Of a stretch of DNA of 32,341 nt, positions 30,159-32,341 are shown piece after piece. The notes under the pieces were generated by a model. That model was given only the letters and a program-made list of their open reading frames with translations. It was not told where the DNA came from and did not search any database. Location of the stretch: NCBI GenBank assembly GCA_002423555.1, contig DIWQ01000010.1:1-32341 (forward strand). The letters are read 5' to 3'. Each line of letters opens with the position of its first letter. The stretch's first letter is position 1. Position numbers and translations under genes: made by a program. The DNA comes from Patescibacteria group bacterium UBA6102. Its GTDB lineage: Bacteria; Patescibacteriota; Minisyncoccia; Minisyncoccales; UBA5738.

Positions 30159-32228
30159 ATGGAAAGGCAAGCGGCAAAAGAAAGGATCGCCAAGCTGGCG
30201 AAACTCATCAACCATCATCGCTATCTCTATCACGTGCTTGACCGCCAGGAAATTTCCGACCAGGCGCTGGATTCCTTGAAGAAGGAGCTTTTTGATTTGG
30301 AAACCGCCCATCCGGACTTGATCTTGCCGGATTCCCCCAGTCAAAGGGTGGAGGGCCGGCCGCTGGAAAAATTTGAAAAATTCACCCATTCGTCGCCGAT
30401 GCTTTCCTTAAACGACGCGTTTTCGGAGCCGGATATGACCGATTGGCAGGAACGGATCGGCCGCTTGCTTTCCGCCGCCGACCGCGCCCGGATTGATTTT
30501 TATTGCGAGCCCAAACTTGACGGATTGGCCATTGAGCTGATCTATGAGGATGGAATTTTGGCGGCGGGCGCCACGCGCGGCGACGGCAGGATCGGCGAGA
30601 ACGTTACCAACAACTTGAAAACTATTGAAGCGATCCCCTTGCGCTTGCGCGCCGCGGATGAAATCGCCGCGGATTTGCGCGCTGTCGGCTTGGAAGATAT
30701 GGCTTCTGCGATCACCCGCGGCGGGTGGCGGCATTTGGCGGTGCGCGGCGAAGTGGTGGTGTCGCGCCGCGATTTTGACGCCATCAACGACAATCAAAGA
30801 AAAAAAGGCCTGCCGGAATTTGCCAACCCCCGCAATCTGGCCGCCGGATCAATCCGCCAGTTGGATCCCAAAATCGCGGCCTCCCGCCGATTGGATTCAA
30901 ATTGCTACAAGTTAGTAACCGATTTGGGGCAAAAAACCCACGAGGAAGAGCACCGATTTTTGGAGATTGCGGGCTTCAAAACCAACAACAAGTTCAGCCG
31001 TTTTTGCGCGAATATGCAAGAGGCGTTTGCTTTTTACCGGCACTGGCGCGATCATCGCGGCCGCCTGCCCTATGAGATTGACGGCATCGTGGTGGCGGTG
31101 AACCAAAACGATTTGTTTGAAAAACTGGGGGTCGCCGGCAAATCTCCCCGCGGGGCCATCGCCTACAAATTTCCCTTGAAACAGGCCGCCACCGTGGTGG
31201 AAGACATTGTCGTGCAGGTGGGGCGCACCGGCGCGCTCACGCCGGTGGCGATTTTGCGGCCGGTTAAAGTCGGCGGCGTGATGATCTCCCGCGCGACTCT
31301 GCACAACGAAGACGAAATCCGCCGTCTGGGAGTGAAAATTGGCGACACGGTGATTGTCGGCCGCGCCGGCGACGTGATTCCCGGAATTGTTGCCGTCCTG
31401 CCGGAATTGCGCACCGGCGCCGAAACTCCGTTTCACTTGCCGAAAATTTGCCCGATGTGCGGCGGGAAAACCGAAAAAAAACCGGGCGAAGCGGTGTTGC
31501 GTTGCGTCAATCGGGATTGTTTTGCGGTGCAAAAAAGATCTTTGCGGCATTTTGTTTCCCGCGGCGCGTTCAACATTGACGGGCTGGGAGAAAAGATCAT
31601 TGAGCAATTGATTGACCAAGGATTGGTGCGCGCCCCCGCCGATATTTTTGGCCTCAAAGAAGGCGATTTGACGCCGCTGGCAAGATTCGGCGAAAAATCC
31701 GCCCGGAATCTGGTGGAATCGGTTGACGCCAAAAAAACGATCGGCCTGCCGCAATTCATCTATGCTTTGGGAATCCGCAATGCCGGCGAACAGACTGCGC
31801 GGGCGTTGGCGGAAAAATTCGGGAACATTGAAAGTATCCGGAGCGCGTCTTTTGAAGATTTGCAGACGGTGGCCGACATCGGTCCGGTGGTCGCCGAATC
31901 GGTTTGCCGCTGGTTTGCCGATCGCAAAAACACGGCGGTGATTGAAGGCCTGCTTTCCGCCGGCGTCAAGATTTTGCCCCATCAAAAAACCGCCGGGATG
32001 CTGGCCGGAAAAACTTTTGTGATCACCGGCACGCTGGAAAAAATGAGCCGCCAGGCCGCCAAAGACGCGGTCCGCGCCGCCGCCGGCAACGTTTCCGAAA
32101 CGGTTTCCCGGAACACCGATTATTTGGTGGCGGGCGCCAATCCCGGTTCCAAGCTGGAAAAAGCGCGCCGGTCGGGGGCGGCCGTCATCGGCGAAGAAGA
32201 CTTTTTGAAAATGATAAATGATAAATGA
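30159..32228 (+). CDS. ligA: NAD-dependent DNA ligase LigA
   Basis: A 689-aa ligase that seals nicks in replication and repair using NAD+. Start at MERQAAKERIAKLAKLINHH; the upstream in-frame stretch overlaps pilX. Domain Ia: HHRYLYHVLDRQEISDQALDSL, with Tyr24, His25, Asp34 and Asp38 of the NMN site; the usual Tyr before Asp38 is Leu37. Adenylation domain: catalytic Lys119 in CEPKLDGLAIEL, then ATRGDGRIGENVT, and FANPRNLAAGSIRQLDP; an insertion of about 25 residues (near 168-190) lies before VRGEVV. OB fold: LPYEIDGIVV, VGRTGALTPVA. Zinc finger: Cys431, Cys434, Cys449, Cys454. Helix-hairpin-helix region and a BRCT domain (about 615-689) follow. The last residues INDK and the TGA are encoded by the 7-bp repeat. 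Confidence 0.96.
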   Translation: MERQAAKERIAKLAKLINHHRYLYHVLDRQEISDQALDSLKKELFDLETAHPDLILPDSPSQRVEGRPLEKFEKFTHSSPMLSLNDAFSEPDMTDWQERIGRLLSAADRARIDFYCEPKLDGLAIELIYEDGILAAGATRGDGRIGENVTNNLKTIEAIPLRLRAADEIAADLRAVGLEDMASAITRGGWRHLAVRGEVVVSRRDFDAINDNQRKKGLPEFANPRNLAAGSIRQLDPKIAASRRLDSNCYKLVTDLGQKTHEEEHRFLEIAGFKTNNKFSRFCANMQEAFAFYRHWRDHRGRLPYEIDGIVVAVNQNDLFEKLGVAGKSPRGAIAYKFPLKQAATVVEDIVVQVGRTGALTPVAILRPVKVGGVMISRATLHNEDEIRRLGVKIGDTVIVGRAGDVIPGIVAVLPELRTGAETPFHLPKICPMCGGKTEKKPGEAVLRCVNRDCFAVQKRSLRHFVSRGAFNIDGLGEKIIEQLIDQGLVRAPADIFGLKEGDLTPLARFGEKSARNLVESVDAKKTIGLPQFIYALGIRNAGEQTARALAEKFGNIESIRSASFEDLQTVADIGPVVAESVCRWFADRKNTAVIEGLLSAGVKILPHQKTAGMLAGKTFVITGTLEKMSRQAAKDAVRAAAGNVSETVSRNTDYLVAGANPGSKLEKARRSGAAVIGEEDFLKMINDK

Positions 32229-32331
32229 TAAATGATAAATGATAAATGATAAATGATAAATGATAAATGATAAATGATAAATGATAAATGATAAATGATA
32301 AATGATAAATGATAAATGATAAATGATAAAT
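32211..32331 (+). repeat. ATGATAA 7-bp tandem array, about 17 units
   Basis: A pure run of ATGATAA from 32211 to about 32331, near the window edge. Read on + in any frame it gives TGA TAA within seven codons; on - it is open in every frame (Leu-Ser-Phe-Ile-Ile-Tyr-His cycle). The ligA stop (32226-32228) is its first in-frame TGA. Confidence 0.97.
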
Positions 32332-32341
32332 CATTCTTTCT

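Noticed and set aside
30912..31985. 357-aa antisense ORF over ligA
   Set aside because: Reverse-frame shadow; ligA is certain on the + strand.
32211..32331. CRISPR array
   Set aside because: Units are 7 bp and contiguous, with no spacers.

Overview
The window looks like a chromosome segment of a Candidate Phyla Radiation (Patescibacteria) bacterium, probably a Parcubacteria- or ABY1-like lineage. This is an inference from gene content: a compact type IV pilus (T4P) locus with a stand-alone receiver between pilB and pilT, a CPR-style GreA, very large secreted Cys-rich proteins, and repeat-filled spacers. UGA is used as a stop throughout (several genes end in TGA, none has an internal TGA), so this is not a UGA=Gly lineage. 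I see no rRNA, tRNA, CRISPR array, prophage or transposase gene.

Layout. (1) 2-3189: the 3' end of a secreted FG-GAP-like, Cys-rich protein, a membrane-anchored PsbP-like lipoprotein-like protein, a 63-aa membrane peptide and a ketopantoate-reductase-like dehydrogenase. (2) 3375-12016: three secreted proteins (1490, 766 and 543 aa) built from the same Cys-containing Ig-like modules; two also share a DUF4082-like module. (3) 12185-16784: housekeeping genes: greA (-), polX (+), a NUDIX hydrolase overlapping a ThiI/MnmA-like PP-loop gene, and comF (-). (4) 16796-30145: the T4P locus: pilM, a PilN-like gene, pilO, a small PilP-position gene, pilB, a CheY-like receiver, pilT, pilC, two tandem major pilins each with its own promoter and terminator, pilD and four minor pilins (FimT/GspH-, PilV-, PilW- and PilX/GspK-like). 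(5) 30159-32228: ligA, 13 bp behind the last minor pilin, ending inside a 7-bp tandem repeat.

How it works together. PilM/N/O and the small TM protein would form the inner-membrane alignment platform, PilC the platform core, PilB and PilT the extension and retraction ATPases, PilD the prepilin peptidase, and the two pilins plus four minor pilins the fibre. ComF and T4P together are compatible with DNA uptake. The Ig-module proteins are likely surface or adhesin-like proteins.

The most unusual signal is in the spacers. T4P genes that normally abut are separated here by large nested inverted repeats: a 26-bp closing stem ends at the pilM start codon; a closing stem with six inner hairpins lies between pilM and pilN; and the pilN-pilO spacer holds a 27-bp stem-loop plus three copies of one motif that can pair in two mutually exclusive ways. 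Elsewhere nearly every spacer carries one of several repeat families: 7-bp satellites that supply stop codons, GGGTCTAACCC-type palindromes, AT-rich long inverted repeats, and a compound element found twice. No gene has a convincing Shine-Dalgarno sequence at a usable distance.
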